Assembly: GCF_014191605.1 (NCBI RefSeq)
Contig: NZ_JACHWU010000001.1
Coordinates: 682,001 to 746,000, forward strand
Source of the DNA: Prauserella isguenensis
GTDB taxonomy: Bacteria; Actinomycetota; Actinomycetes; Mycobacteriales; Pseudonocardiaceae
Reading direction: 5' to 3'
DNA: 64,000 nucleotides
Below the pieces are notes generated by a model that saw nothing but the letters and a program-made list of their open reading frames with translations, had not been told where the DNA came from and did no database searches. This document shows positions 40,675-48,238 of the stretch, piece after piece. A program made the position numbers and the translations under genes. The stretch's first letter is position 1; every line of letters begins with the position of its first letter.

Positions 40675-42582
40675 CTACGCGCGCTCCAAGGCACCGGACT
40701 CGACGTGGGCGCCGACCGGACGCGGCGTCAGGTAGGCGACCGCCCCGCCCGGCAGCGGCCCCCACGGAGCCGTCACGCCCGTCAACACGTGCAGCGGACG
40801 CGTGACGACGAACGTGCGCAGGTCACCCTCGCGTTCGATCGGCAGCGACGTCTCCGGGAACGGTGTCCGATCGGGGTGCAGCACGTTGCCCTGCTCGCCT
40901 CCGAACCGTCGCAGGCGCGTCCCCGTGGGCAGCGTGACCATGCGCTTGTTGCGGAAGAACGGCAACGGTGGTTCCCCGCGCAGCGGCTGGATCGGCCAGT
41001 CCGTCGGGTGCTCCTGCTCGGCCGACGTGCCGCCGCCCATGCGCCCCGGCAGCAGCAGCAACGACCCGAGCAGCGCCTCCGCGGCCTCGTGCACCCGCGC
41101 GAAGTGGCGCGGTTCGACGGGTTCGCCGCCCGCGTACCGCGCGACCTCCCAGCCGTCGGCCGTGCGGCGCAGGCACCATGCGTCGTCGGCGCTCTCCCCG
41201 ATCCGGTACGCCGACTCTGCGATGCCGTACTCGGCCAACCGCAGCCGCAGGGCCGACAACACCTCCGACGCGCGCAGCCGTCGCGGCTCCTCACCGCGCT
41301 GCACCCTCGTCAGCGTGCTCGGTTCGGCCACGTCATCCGGAGCGCGCGGTGGCCGGGGCTTGCCCAGCAGGTCGGCCTCGGCCGTGGCGCGCACCGAGCG
41401 GCTCGCGTACGGCACGGTGTACTGCTGCGCGCGGATCACGTCGAGCAACTCCGGCTCCGGCGGGACGCCGTACTTACGCAGGTAGTGCGGCACCGCGGCA
41501 GGCCAAACCCAGGTGCCGTCGGTGTGGAACGCGTCCGGCACGTCGTGCGCGCCCTGCGGAGCGAACACGTCCCGCAGCCCGCCCTGCCTGGCCAGCACCA
41601 CCGGGGCGCGGAACAGGTACCCGAGCACGCGCGGAATCTCCTCCTGCGGGAGCGGCGGCCGGTTGACGACAGGCTGCTCGCCGTCGCCGCCACCGCCGTC
41701 GAGGACACGCGCGTGACGAAACTCGACGTCGAGCGGCTTGCCCGCCTTGCTCGCCAGCCATGACGGCGGTTCCTTGCGGGGGAACTGCTCCAGCTCGGCG
41801 TCGTAGGTGCGCGCGGTGCGCCTGCCCGCGGGCGGCAGCTGCCACTGCGGTTCGCCGGCCGTGTCGAAGTCGAAGTCGAAGTTGCGCTCGGGATCGAGCG
41901 CGTAGGTGCCCTGGAACCAGGTGCCGTCCTCGGGCGTGTACATCGCCGACCGCAGTTGCGACAGCAGCTGCCCCAGCTGCGGCGGAGCGGACAGCGAAAC
42001 CGCTGTGTCCTCGCCGGCGTCGGCCTTGACCTCGAGTTCCGAGTAGTCGCCCACCTGGCGGAACTGCGCGGCCACCCGCTGCCACCCCGACGGCAGGAAG
42101 CCCAGCAGCGTGCGCCCGATCGCTTTGAGTAGCGCCTGCACGTCGCCCGTGCCCGGTTCGCTTCGCGGGGCGTGGGCGGCGGCGAAGTCGTGCCGCTCCT
42201 GCCACAGCGCGGTGATCGTGTCCGGGTCCTGCACGCGCGTGGTGAGGTCGGTGAGCCCGAGGTCGCGGGCGCGCTGCTCGTCGGTGCCGGTCCACCGCAG
42301 GACGAGTTCACCGTCCTCGGACGACGGTTCGACCAGATACGGTTCGTCGTCGTGGAGACAGTAGGTGTGCAGGGCGAACGTCGCCGGTGCCTCCTCGGCG
42401 GGCACGACCTTGCCGCGGCTGCCGTGGGCCTCGGTGTCGAACTCCTCGGGCGCGTCCTCGCCGGGCAATGGCGTCAGCAGCACACTGGAATCCGTCGTCG
42501 AACGCTGCGCGCGGAACATCCGGCCGTTCCACAGCGCGTACAACGCGTCCGGGCGCTCCGCCACTTCGACTCGGTGTCGCAC
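40675..42582 (-). CDS. TNT-related protein with internal immunity-like domain
   Basis: A 635-aa protein without signal peptide or membrane helix. The C-terminal 80 residues resemble the tuberculosis-necrotising-toxin (TNT, NAD glycohydrolase) fold: TRLRRFGGEQGNVLHPDRTP (about 556-575), then VTRPLHVLTGVTAPWGPLPG. In secreted TNT toxins the motif near the end is usually PWxxQPGGG with a catalytic Gln; here the position reads Leu, and an aromatic residue after RFG is also changed, so activity is doubtful. Residues about 150-240 (LLGFLPSGWQRVAAQFRQVG, YSELEV, GTWFQGTYALDPERNFDFDF) look like the YezG-type immunity domain. GTG start. The fusion is from pattern recall and needs a profile search. Confidence 0.6.
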   Translation of the reverse strand: MRHRVEVAERPDALYALWNGRMFRAQRSTTDSSVLLTPLPGEDAPEEFDTEAHGSRGKVVPAEEAPATFALHTYCLHDDEPYLVEPSSEDGELVLRWTGTDEQRARDLGLTDLTTRVQDPDTITALWQERHDFAAAHAPRSEPGTGDVQALLKAIGRTLLGFLPSGWQRVAAQFRQVGDYSELEVKADAGEDTAVSLSAPPQLGQLLSQLRSAMYTPEDGTWFQGTYALDPERNFDFDFDTAGEPQWQLPPAGRRTARTYDAELEQFPRKEPPSWLASKAGKPLDVEFRHARVLDGGGGDGEQPVVNRPPLPQEEIPRVLGYLFRAPVVLARQGGLRDVFAPQGAHDVPDAFHTDGTWVWPAAVPHYLRKYGVPPEPELLDVIRAQQYTVPYASRSVRATAEADLLGKPRPPRAPDDVAEPSTLTRVQRGEEPRRLRASEVLSALRLRLAEYGIAESAYRIGESADDAWCLRRTADGWEVARYAGGEPVEPRHFARVHEAAEALLGSLLLLPGRMGGGTSAEQEHPTDWPIQPLRGEPPLPFFRNKRMVTLPTGTRLRRFGGEQGNVLHPDRTPFPETSLPIEREGDLRTFVVTRPLHVLTGVTAPWGPLPGGAVAYLTPRPVGAHVESGALERA

Positions 42583-42924
42583 GCGTCCTCTCCCCCTCGC
42601 CTCGGCCTTCGCTCGGATCCCCGCCCGCGGGTCGCGCGGGCTTTACTGTAACCACATTCGCCGCGCTCGCCCGCCGGTGCCGCGGTGCGGGAACGTCCGA
42701 CGTCCCGGCCGCGTTCGAGCAGGTCGCACCCGCCGCGGGACGCGTCCCCGGCGTCGTCCCGAACGGCCGGCCCCAGGCCCGGCCCGCCTCACCTTAACGG
42801 GTTACCGGTGACGGCGAGGTGGGATCCGCTCACTTACAGCAAGTTGCACGCGAGGTCCAGAGGGACGTTGGCGATACCGCAAACATCCCCTCCGTTCCCT
42901 TCGTCCACCCACGTGGGTGGGATC
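42583..42924. other. gap between the TNT-like gene and yqgE
   Basis: 342 bases between the divergent starts. It must carry promoters for both genes. CCACCCACGTGGGTGGG (42905-42921), a palindrome, lies directly upstream of yqgE and could be an operator. I see no gene; the reading frames here are continuations of the yqgE frame without homology. Confidence 0.45.
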
Positions 42925-43506
42925 ATGGCGGGCGTGCAAGCGGACTCCGAGGTGGAACCGGGAACACTGCTGGTCGCCGCCCCCACGATGTTCGACGAGA
43001 ACTTCCGGCGGACGGTGGTGTTCGTCATCGATCATCGTGACGAGGGAACGCTCGGGGTCGTGCTGAACCGGCCGAGCGAGGTGCCGGTCGGCGAGGTTCT
43101 GCCCGGCTGGGGTTCGCACGTCGTCGAGCCGGAGTCGGTGTTCGTCGGCGGCCCGGTGGAGAAGAAGACGGCGCTGTGCCTGGCCGCGTTGCGTACCGGC
43201 GAGGACGCCTCCGAACTCGAAGGCCTCATCGCCGTCCGCGGCCCCGTGGCGCTCGTCGACCTCGACGCCGATCCCGACGAGTTGGTGGCCAAGGTGCGCG
43301 GCATGCGTGTGTTCGCGGGTTACGCGGGCTGGGACGCGGGACAGCTCGCGGCGGAGATCAACCGCGGTGACTGGCTGATCGTGCCGGCGCTGCCGGGGGA
43401 CGTCTTGGCCACGCCCCACCGAGACCTGTGGGCTCACGTCCTCCGCAGGCAGGGTCTGCCGACCGCCCTGCTCGCCACCCACCCCGGAGATCTCCAACTG
43501 AACTGA
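42925..43506 (+). CDS. YqgE/AlgH family protein
   Basis: A 193-aa protein of the DUF179 (YqgE/AlgH) family, known from structure but of unknown biochemical role. Typical motifs are GTLLVAAPTMFDENFRRTVV, HRDEGTLGVVLNRPSEVPVGE, VFVGGPVEKKTALCLAAL and FAGYAGWDAGQLAAEINRGDW. The ATG at 42925 was chosen because the conserved LLVAAP strand begins 14 residues later; the frame stays open upstream for another 80 codons without homology. It is preceded by a palindromic element and followed by a 21-bp repeat array. Confidence 0.9.
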   Translation: MAGVQADSEVEPGTLLVAAPTMFDENFRRTVVFVIDHRDEGTLGVVLNRPSEVPVGEVLPGWGSHVVEPESVFVGGPVEKKTALCLAALRTGEDASELEGLIAVRGPVALVDLDADPDELVAKVRGMRVFAGYAGWDAGQLAAEINRGDWLIVPALPGDVLATPHRDLWAHVLRRQGLPTALLATHPGDLQLN

Positions 43507-43518
43507 CCCGCGACCGCC

Positions 43519-43602
43519 CGTGTTGCGCTTTCCGGGCCCCGTGTTGCAGGTTCCGGGGACCGTGTTGCGGATTCGGGGGACCGTGTTGCAGGTCCCGGAC
43601 GC
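43519..43602. repeat. tandem array, four units, exact 21-bp period (second locus)
   Basis: Units start at 43519, 43540, 43561 and 43582 and share CGTGTTGCnGnTTCCGGGGAC. The reverse complement matches the units at 1967-2050, so both loci belong to one repeat family. It lies between yqgE and the MerR gene in 209 bases without a gene. Confidence 0.75.
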
Positions 43603-43715
43603 GCGCGGCCGTTCCCACCCGTCGCCCGGCTACAACCCTCAGCGACGCAGACGCGCGGCGTGTGTGCTCTCGCCGCCCGGTTCAACACCTGACCGCGCTT
43701 CCGAACGCCCGCCTG

Positions 43716-44444
43716 TCATCCCGGTTCGACCTCGCCGAGGAGTGCCGCGATGTCGGCGCCCGCCGCGACGAGGGCGACCGTGCGCATGCCGATGTCCGTG
43801 AGCCTGCCCTGCAGCGCCTCGACGGGGCCGTCGACGTCGCCGAGCGCGCGAACGGTGTCCAGCGTGCTCCGCACCGCGGGTATTCCGTAGCCCGCGGCCC
43901 GCAACGCGGCGGTGATGCGTGCCTCGCGAACGGCGCCCTGGGGGTACCGCCGCGCGGCGTACGACGTCACCCGCTCCGGCAGGACCAGTCCTTCGTGTTC
44001 CCAGAACCGCAACGTCGAGGTGCGTACACCGAGTGCCTCCGCCAGCTCGCCGATGGACATCGCGTCGGCGGGTGTCTCCGCGTGGTCGGACTCGGTGCTG
44101 ATCGCGCGGAGGGCGGCGATGGCGTCGAGCGCCTGGGTGCGCAGCCGGGTGAGGTCGACGTGGAGCGCGCTGACAACGGCGGCGGCCTCGTCGAGCGGCA
44201 GGGTGCGGATCTCGCGCAGGGTGCGGCGCGCCGCCACGGGGCCGATCGCGGCGGCCAGTCCGCGGTAGGCGCGCAGCGCGACGACGTGCCGGTGGGCGAA
44301 GCGGCGGTAGTTGTTCGGGGCGCGGGTCGCGGGCGGGATGACGCCCAGTCGTTCGAGGTCGCGGACCTGCTGTGGGCTGTAGCCCGAGGCCGTGGCGAGT
44401 GCCGCAGTGGTCAGCGGGCGGTCGCAGGTCGTGGAACCCTCCAT
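43716..44444 (-). CDS. MerR-family regulator with two HTH domains
   Basis: A 242-aa regulator. Residues 9-75 form a first MerR-type HTH (LTTAALATASGYSPQQVRDL, ERLGVIPPATRAPNNYRRFA) and residues 130-200 a second, more canonical one (MSIGELAEALGVRTSTLRFW, EHEGLVLPERVTSYAARRY). Most MerR proteins have one HTH and a C-terminal effector domain, so this tandem arrangement is uncommon. The effector part after residue 200 is short and has no cysteines. The start ATG at 44444 lies 26 bases from the divergent DUF6194 start, with an inverted repeat between. It probably controls that gene and itself. Confidence 0.82.
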   Translation of the reverse strand: MEGSTTCDRPLTTAALATASGYSPQQVRDLERLGVIPPATRAPNNYRRFAHRHVVALRAYRGLAAAIGPVAARRTLREIRTLPLDEAAAVVSALHVDLTRLRTQALDAIAALRAISTESDHAETPADAMSIGELAEALGVRTSTLRFWEHEGLVLPERVTSYAARRYPQGAVREARITAALRAAGYGIPAVRSTLDTVRALGDVDGPVEALQGRLTDIGMRTVALVAAGADIAALLGEVEPG

Positions 44445-44449
44445 AAGCA

Positions 44450-44469
44450 CTTCAATAACAGACTTGAGG
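44450..44469. promoter_or_regulatory. inverted repeat in the MerR-DUF6194 divergent region
   Basis: CTTCAATAACAGACTTGAGG, a 6-8-6 inverted repeat with one mismatch, fills almost the whole 26-base space between the two starts. Both messages would be leaderless or nearly so, so regulator binding here should act on both. Confidence 0.5.
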
Positions 44470-44470
44470 C

Positions 44471-44929
44471 ATGACCATCGACGACATTCTCGGCCACGTC
44501 CGCACCTTTCCCGGTTCGCTCGTGCTCTCCCCCGAGCCGGGTGGCGAGTACCCGGAGCTCGCGTGGGGCGACCACTTCGTCTACTACGCATCCGACGGGC
44601 GGATTCCGCAGCGCATCCAGCCCTACGCCACGATCGTCACGAAGGACTACCCCGGTGACGAGGAGTCGCGGCTCGACGCCGACGGCCGGTGGCGGATCAA
44701 CATCCACGTCACGCGCGAGCGGTTCGCGGAGCTGGTCGGGCAGGAGGCCTCGACTGTGGACTTCGCAGGCGTCGACCTCGCCGCGGCCGACACGGTGTTG
44801 CCGCACCCGGTGTATGCACGCGCGGGGCTGGTGGCCGTGGTGAACCCGGGTGAGCGCACCGGCGCGCTCCTCGCGGACCTGCTGCGTGAGGCCCACGACC
44901 GCGCCATGGCGCGCGCGACACGGGCCTGA
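44471..44929 (+). CDS. DUF6194 family protein
   Basis: A 152-aa soluble protein that matches the DUF6194 family (MTIDDILGHVRTFPGSLVLS at the start, GDHFVYYASDGRIP, ATIVTKDYPGDEESRLD, WRINIHVTRERFAEL, then HPVYARAGLVAVVNPGERTG). These small proteins resemble the MmcQ/YjbR-like fold; the function is unknown. The gene is divergent from the double-HTH MerR gene and probably its target. ATG start at 44471, no ribosome binding site because the space to the divergent gene is only 26 bases. Confidence 0.85.
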   Translation: MTIDDILGHVRTFPGSLVLSPEPGGEYPELAWGDHFVYYASDGRIPQRIQPYATIVTKDYPGDEESRLDADGRWRINIHVTRERFAELVGQEASTVDFAGVDLAAADTVLPHPVYARAGLVAVVNPGERTGALLADLLREAHDRAMARATRA

Positions 44930-45056
44930 CCGCCTCGCCCGGTACGACCGGCCCGAGCTACGACGGGCCCGACCGCCGCGACGCACGGCGCGTCTCTGCG
45001 GCGGGAACGGCCTTCGCTTCGCTGCGCTGCGGGCGCACACCTCCTACTGTCGGGGG

Positions 45057-45530
45057 ATGCGCCGCCTGTTGCTTGTCGTCCTCGCCGTCCTGGCTGCCGC
45101 GTTCGGTGCGTTCGTCGTCGGAATGCGTCGCAAGTCGCCCGCCGTCCAGGACAGGGTGCGGCAGTTCAGCAAACACGTCATGACGCCGGCCGTACTGCCG
45201 ACCGCCGGCACCGCTGGGCAGGGAAACGGCGTGGTGCACCACCGCGGGCGCACGAGCGGCCGCGAGTACGCCACGCCGGTGACGCCGCTTCCCATCGCGG
45301 GTGGCTTCCTTATCGGGCTGCCGTACACCGCGCGGGCCGACTGGGCCCGCAACATCCTCGCTGCGGGCAGAGCGACGGTGGAGTTCGACGGCGAGAGGCA
45401 CGAGGTCACGGAGCCCGTCGTCGTGTCGTACGACGAGGTGGAGGAGCTGCTGCCGCGCGGCGTTCGGCTCGGGGCGAAGGTCTTCGCGCTGGACGAGTTC
45501 CTGCGGGTTCGCACCGTCGCGAAGGCTTGA
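45057..45530 (+). CDS. deazaflavin (F420)-dependent nitroreductase-family protein
   Basis: A 157-aa protein of the split beta-barrel DDN/F420-nitroreductase family. Residues 1-22 are a hydrophobic helix (LLLVVLAVLAAAFGAFVVG), so it is probably membrane-anchored. The family core shows VVHHRGRTSGREYATPVTPL, GGFLIGLPYTARADWARNIL and AAGRATVEFDGERHEVTEP. A TACTGT box six to twelve bases ahead of the ATG at 45057 suggests a near-leaderless message; the GGGGG before the ATG could serve as weak binding site. The cofactor is F420 by homology; the substrate is unknown. Confidence 0.87.
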   Translation: MRRLLLVVLAVLAAAFGAFVVGMRRKSPAVQDRVRQFSKHVMTPAVLPTAGTAGQGNGVVHHRGRTSGREYATPVTPLPIAGGFLIGLPYTARADWARNILAAGRATVEFDGERHEVTEPVVVSYDEVEELLPRGVRLGAKVFALDEFLRVRTVAKA

Positions 45531-45541
45531 CTCGGCGCCTG

Positions 45542-45574
45542 TTGTGACAGTGCTTATATAAGCCCTGTTATAGT
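45542..45574 (+). promoter_or_regulatory. marR promoter with embedded palindrome
   Basis: A -10 box TATAGT (45569-45574) ends six bases before the GTG start at 45581, so the message should be leaderless. GTGACA/TTGTGA at 45542-45549 is the -35 candidate. Between them is the perfect 12-bp palindrome GCTTATATAAGC (45552-45563), a likely MarR operator. Confidence 0.6.
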
Positions 45575-45580
45575 CTCGGC

Positions 45581-46072
45581 GTGACCGAAGAAACCCCTGA
45601 TCACGATCCGACCGACGTCGGGTTCTGGCGTCCGCTGCGACGGCTCCAGGACGCCATGGACGCCGAGATCGTGCGGCTCTACACCGAGCGCGGCGTGGAC
45701 GTCCGGCCGCGGCACACCATGCCGCTGATCCGACTCGGCAGGCGCGGACCGATGACCATCCGCAAGCTCGCCGAATCGACCGAGGTCACGCATTCGGCGA
45801 TGAGTCAGACGGTCGCCTCGCTCCGCGGCGACGGCCTCGTGACCACACGTCCCGGCGCCGACGCCCGCACCCGCGTCGTCGAACTCACCGACGCCGGGCG
45901 CGAGCTGCTGCCGTTCCTCGAGGCCGAGTGGCGCGCCACCGAGGAGGCGATCACCGAGCTCGACGCCGAACTGCCGTACTCCTTCACGCGGGTTGTCGAG
46001 GACATGGCCGCCGCACTCGAACACCGCTCCTTCCGGGATCGCATCGCGGACCGGTTGCCGGACGCCCCGTGA
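45581..46072 (+). CDS. MarR-family transcriptional regulator
   Basis: A 163-aa winged-helix regulator, GTG start. The winged helix lies in residues 45-115: RLGRRGPMTIRKLAESTEVT, HSAMSQTVASLRGDGLVTT and the wing RPGADARTRVVELTDAGREL. Flanking helices form the dimer interface. A palindrome in its promoter suggests autorepression. The MFS exporter gene starts 61 bases downstream and is probably in the same operon, the usual MarR-exporter arrangement for drug or organic-acid response. Confidence 0.93.
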   Translation: MTEETPDHDPTDVGFWRPLRRLQDAMDAEIVRLYTERGVDVRPRHTMPLIRLGRRGPMTIRKLAESTEVTHSAMSQTVASLRGDGLVTTRPGADARTRVVELTDAGRELLPFLEAEWRATEEAITELDAELPYSFTRVVEDMAAALEHRSFRDRIADRLPDAP

Positions 46073-46133
46073 GTCCGCCGGAGCCGCGGGCGGCCGGACG
46101 TCACTGCGTCCCGTCCGACGGCGGGGTCGGCTC

Positions 46134-47357
46134 GTGAGCCTGCTCGGCACGCTCGTCGACGTGCGGCCGCTGCGGACCAGCGCGGACTTTCGCAGGCTGT
46201 GGATCAGCACGTCGGCGTCGACGTTCGGGCAGCAGGTCGCGGTGGTGGCGGTGCTCGCACAGGCCTGGGCGTTGACCGGCAGCTCGTTCGCGGTCGGCGC
46301 CGTCGGATTGGCGCAGGCGGCCGGCATGGTGGTGTGCGGCCTCGTCGGGGGCTCGCTGGCGGACGCCGTCGACCGGCGACGACTGGTGCTCTTCACCACG
46401 GTCGGTCAGACCGCCGCGGCGACATTGCTGGCCGCGCAAGCGTTTGCGGGGTTGCGGTCGTTCGCGCTGATCGTGGTGCTGGTGGGCGTTCAGGGCGCGC
46501 TGGTCGGCCTCGGCGCGCCCGCTCGGAGGACTCTTGCGGTGAAGCTCCTGCCGTCCGGGCAGCTCAGCGCGGGGCTGGCGTTGTCGAGTCTGAGCTTCCA
46601 GGCGGCGCTACTCGTGGGGCCCGCGCTCGGTGGGGTGGTCACGGCGGCATCGGGGCCGGCCGGTGCGTACGCGCTCGACGCCGCGTTCCTGCTGGTCGCC
46701 GCTTACGGCATCGGCGGGTTGCCCGCGATCCGTCCGGAGGGAGGCGAGCGTCCTGGTCTGCGGTCCATCGGTGCGGGACTGCGATTCGTGGTGGGCGACC
46801 CGGTGCTCGGCGGGTCCTTCCTGACGGATGTGCTGGCGACCGTGCTGGCCATGCCGGTGGCATTGTTCCCGGCGGTCGCGGCGGAACGGTTCGACGGCGA
46901 CCCGCGGCTGATCGGCTGGTTCCTGTCGGCCATCGCCGTGGGCGGGCTGCTCGCCGGACTGGGCTCGGGCGTGTTCACGCGGGCGCGGCGGCTCGGGGCG
47001 GTGCAGCTCGCCGGGTCGCTGGGCTGGGGTATCGCCCTGGCGTCGTTCGGGCTGATGGAACCGTTGTGGGCCGCACTGGGGTGCCTGGCTGTCGCGGGTG
47101 CGTGCGACGTGGTGGCCGTGGTGTCCCGTGGAGCGACGACGCAACTGGCGACGCCGGATTCGCATCGCGGGCGGGTGAGCAGCGTGGAGTTCGTCCTCGG
47201 CGCGGCGGGACCCGACGTGGGCAACTTCCGCGCGGGCAGCGTCGCAGGTATGACGTCGGCGCCGGTCGCGGCGGTGTCGGGCGGTCTGCTCTGCGTGGTG
47301 GGCCTGGGCGTGTTGACGTTCGCCGACCGCCCGTTGCGAACCTTCGAACGGCCCTGA
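46134..47357 (+). CDS. MFS exporter (EntS/MFS_3 type)
   Basis: A 407-aa transporter with 10-12 hydrophobic segments. The MFS signature of the first cytoplasmic loop is GGSLADAVDRRRLVLFTTVG and the protein starts SLLGTLVDVRPLRTSADFRR, LWISTSASTFGQQVAVVAVL as in the EntS/MFS_3 group of siderophore or drug exporters. The GTG at 46134 was chosen because the first helix starts about 22 residues later; an upstream in-frame extension runs into marR. It is cotranscribed with the MarR gene, so drug efflux is the likely role; the substrate is unknown. Confidence 0.88.
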   Translation: MSLLGTLVDVRPLRTSADFRRLWISTSASTFGQQVAVVAVLAQAWALTGSSFAVGAVGLAQAAGMVVCGLVGGSLADAVDRRRLVLFTTVGQTAAATLLAAQAFAGLRSFALIVVLVGVQGALVGLGAPARRTLAVKLLPSGQLSAGLALSSLSFQAALLVGPALGGVVTAASGPAGAYALDAAFLLVAAYGIGGLPAIRPEGGERPGLRSIGAGLRFVVGDPVLGGSFLTDVLATVLAMPVALFPAVAAERFDGDPRLIGWFLSAIAVGGLLAGLGSGVFTRARRLGAVQLAGSLGWGIALASFGLMEPLWAALGCLAVAGACDVVAVVSRGATTQLATPDSHRGRVSSVEFVLGAAGPDVGNFRAGSVAGMTSAPVAAVSGGLLCVVGLGVLTFADRPLRTFERP

Positions 47358-47378
47358 CAGCGCAGTACTGAAAGCCCC

Positions 47379-47399
47379 CGAGTGCCCTTGGTGCACTCG
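47379..47399. terminator. hairpin between convergent MFS and SdpI-like genes
   Basis: A 7-bp perfect stem CGAGTGC-CCTTGGT-GCACTCG with no T-run. It lies 22 bases after the MFS stop, next to GCCCCC- and CCCCAAAG-type pieces that resemble the repeat after pcnA. Confidence 0.5.
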
Positions 47400-47438
47400 A
47401 CGCCCCAAAGTGCCGTTGCGGACGTCGAAACCCGTCGC

Positions 47439-47915
47439 CTACGCCTCGTCGGATTGCGCGGCTGCCAGGGCGCCGCAGCCGCCTGCGCCGCACGCGCAAC
47501 CACCGCAGCCGGCCGGCTCGGGCGCCGGTTCGGGCACGGCCTGCGCCGCCCGGTTACCGAGCGCACCACCACCCGCGACCAGCGTGAACATGCCGACGAG
47601 GCCGATCACGGCGGCGATCACCGTCCCCCAGACGGTCGGCATCACGAATCCGGCCACGCCGGCCAGTACGCCGACGGTGCCCGCAGCGACGGTCGGCAGC
47701 CCGGCGACGCGGTTCGCCACCCGGAACGCCTCGTCGCTGCGCAGCGTCGCCCGCGTGCGCACACCCGCCCCACGGTCGCGAGGCAGCTTCTCGCGCAGGC
47801 CGAGGACACCGCCCCAGCCGACGAGGAGACCGAGGACTGCGGGAATCAACGAGGCGACGATCACGACGATCACGGACCCGAGAATACGCAGTCGCGCCGG
47901 TCGTCTTGTCGACAC
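47439..47915 (-). CDS. SdpI-family membrane protein with Cys/Gly-rich tail
   Basis: A 158-aa protein with four hydrophobic segments, GTG start. The SdpI/YhfL motif is LREKLPRDRGAGVRTRATLR followed by SDEAFRVANRVAGLPTVAAG. In Bacillus SdpI is an immunity protein against SdpC, but most family members in actinobacteria have no known toxin and no sdp operon is seen here. The C-terminus is unusual: GCGGCACGAGGCG places five cysteines in 13 residues, possibly metal-binding. It is convergent with the MFS gene. Confidence 0.8.
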   Translation of the reverse strand: MSTRRPARLRILGSVIVVIVASLIPAVLGLLVGWGGVLGLREKLPRDRGAGVRTRATLRSDEAFRVANRVAGLPTVAAGTVGVLAGVAGFVMPTVWGTVIAAVIGLVGMFTLVAGGGALGNRAAQAVPEPAPEPAGCGGCACGAGGCGALAAAQSDEA

Positions 47916-48075
47916 CCGAACCGGCTGTGCGCAGCGTCATGCGCCGGGGAAACGCTCCGCCGAACGCCGGTGCGCGGGGTGACGCCGGCGGCACCCGGCG
48001 TCACCCCGGGCCGGGCGCACGGCCCCACCAGCACGCCTACGTAAACCGGGTGACATCGGGAGTTACCATGGAGGC

Positions 48076-48114
48076 GTGAATTCGGCGAGCCTGCTCCTTA
48101 GCCGGCCGCGCTGA
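48076..48114 (+). CDS. 12-codon leucine leader peptide upstream of leuS
   Basis: A GTG-started frame encodes [12 protein letters not shown] with three consecutive leucine codons (CTG CTC CTT) and ends in TGA at 48112-48114. A TACCAT -10 box at 48064-48069 would start the message at or near this GTG, so it may be leaderless. The stop codon lies inside a strong hairpin. It is 125 bases upstream of leuS, the leucyl-tRNA synthetase gene, so ribosome stalling at low Leu-tRNA could control leuS. Confidence 0.5.
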   Translation: MNSASLLLSRPR

Positions 48115-48138
48115 CCCGAGACCAGCGGTCGGCGCGGC
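48105..48138 (+). promoter_or_regulatory. attenuator-like hairpin ahead of leuS
   Basis: A 12-bp stem (GCCGCGCTGACC and GGTCGGCGCGGC, one G-U) overlaps the end of the leader ORF. Further downstream TGCCACC (48150) and GGTGGCA (48206) can pair, offering alternative folds. No T-box core was found. Confidence 0.5.
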
Positions 48139-48238
48139 GAACCCCTCATGCCACCAGGCTGGGGGGTCGATTGCTTTTCAGGGCGTTCAACCACATGCCT
48201 CAGGTGGCAGGCCACGAGTGCGGAAGGGTTCCGGCGAG

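Noticed and set aside
47916-48238. T-box riboswitch upstream of leuS
   Set aside because: No T-box core (AGGGUGGNACCGCG-like) is visible; a leader-peptide attenuator explains the leader better.
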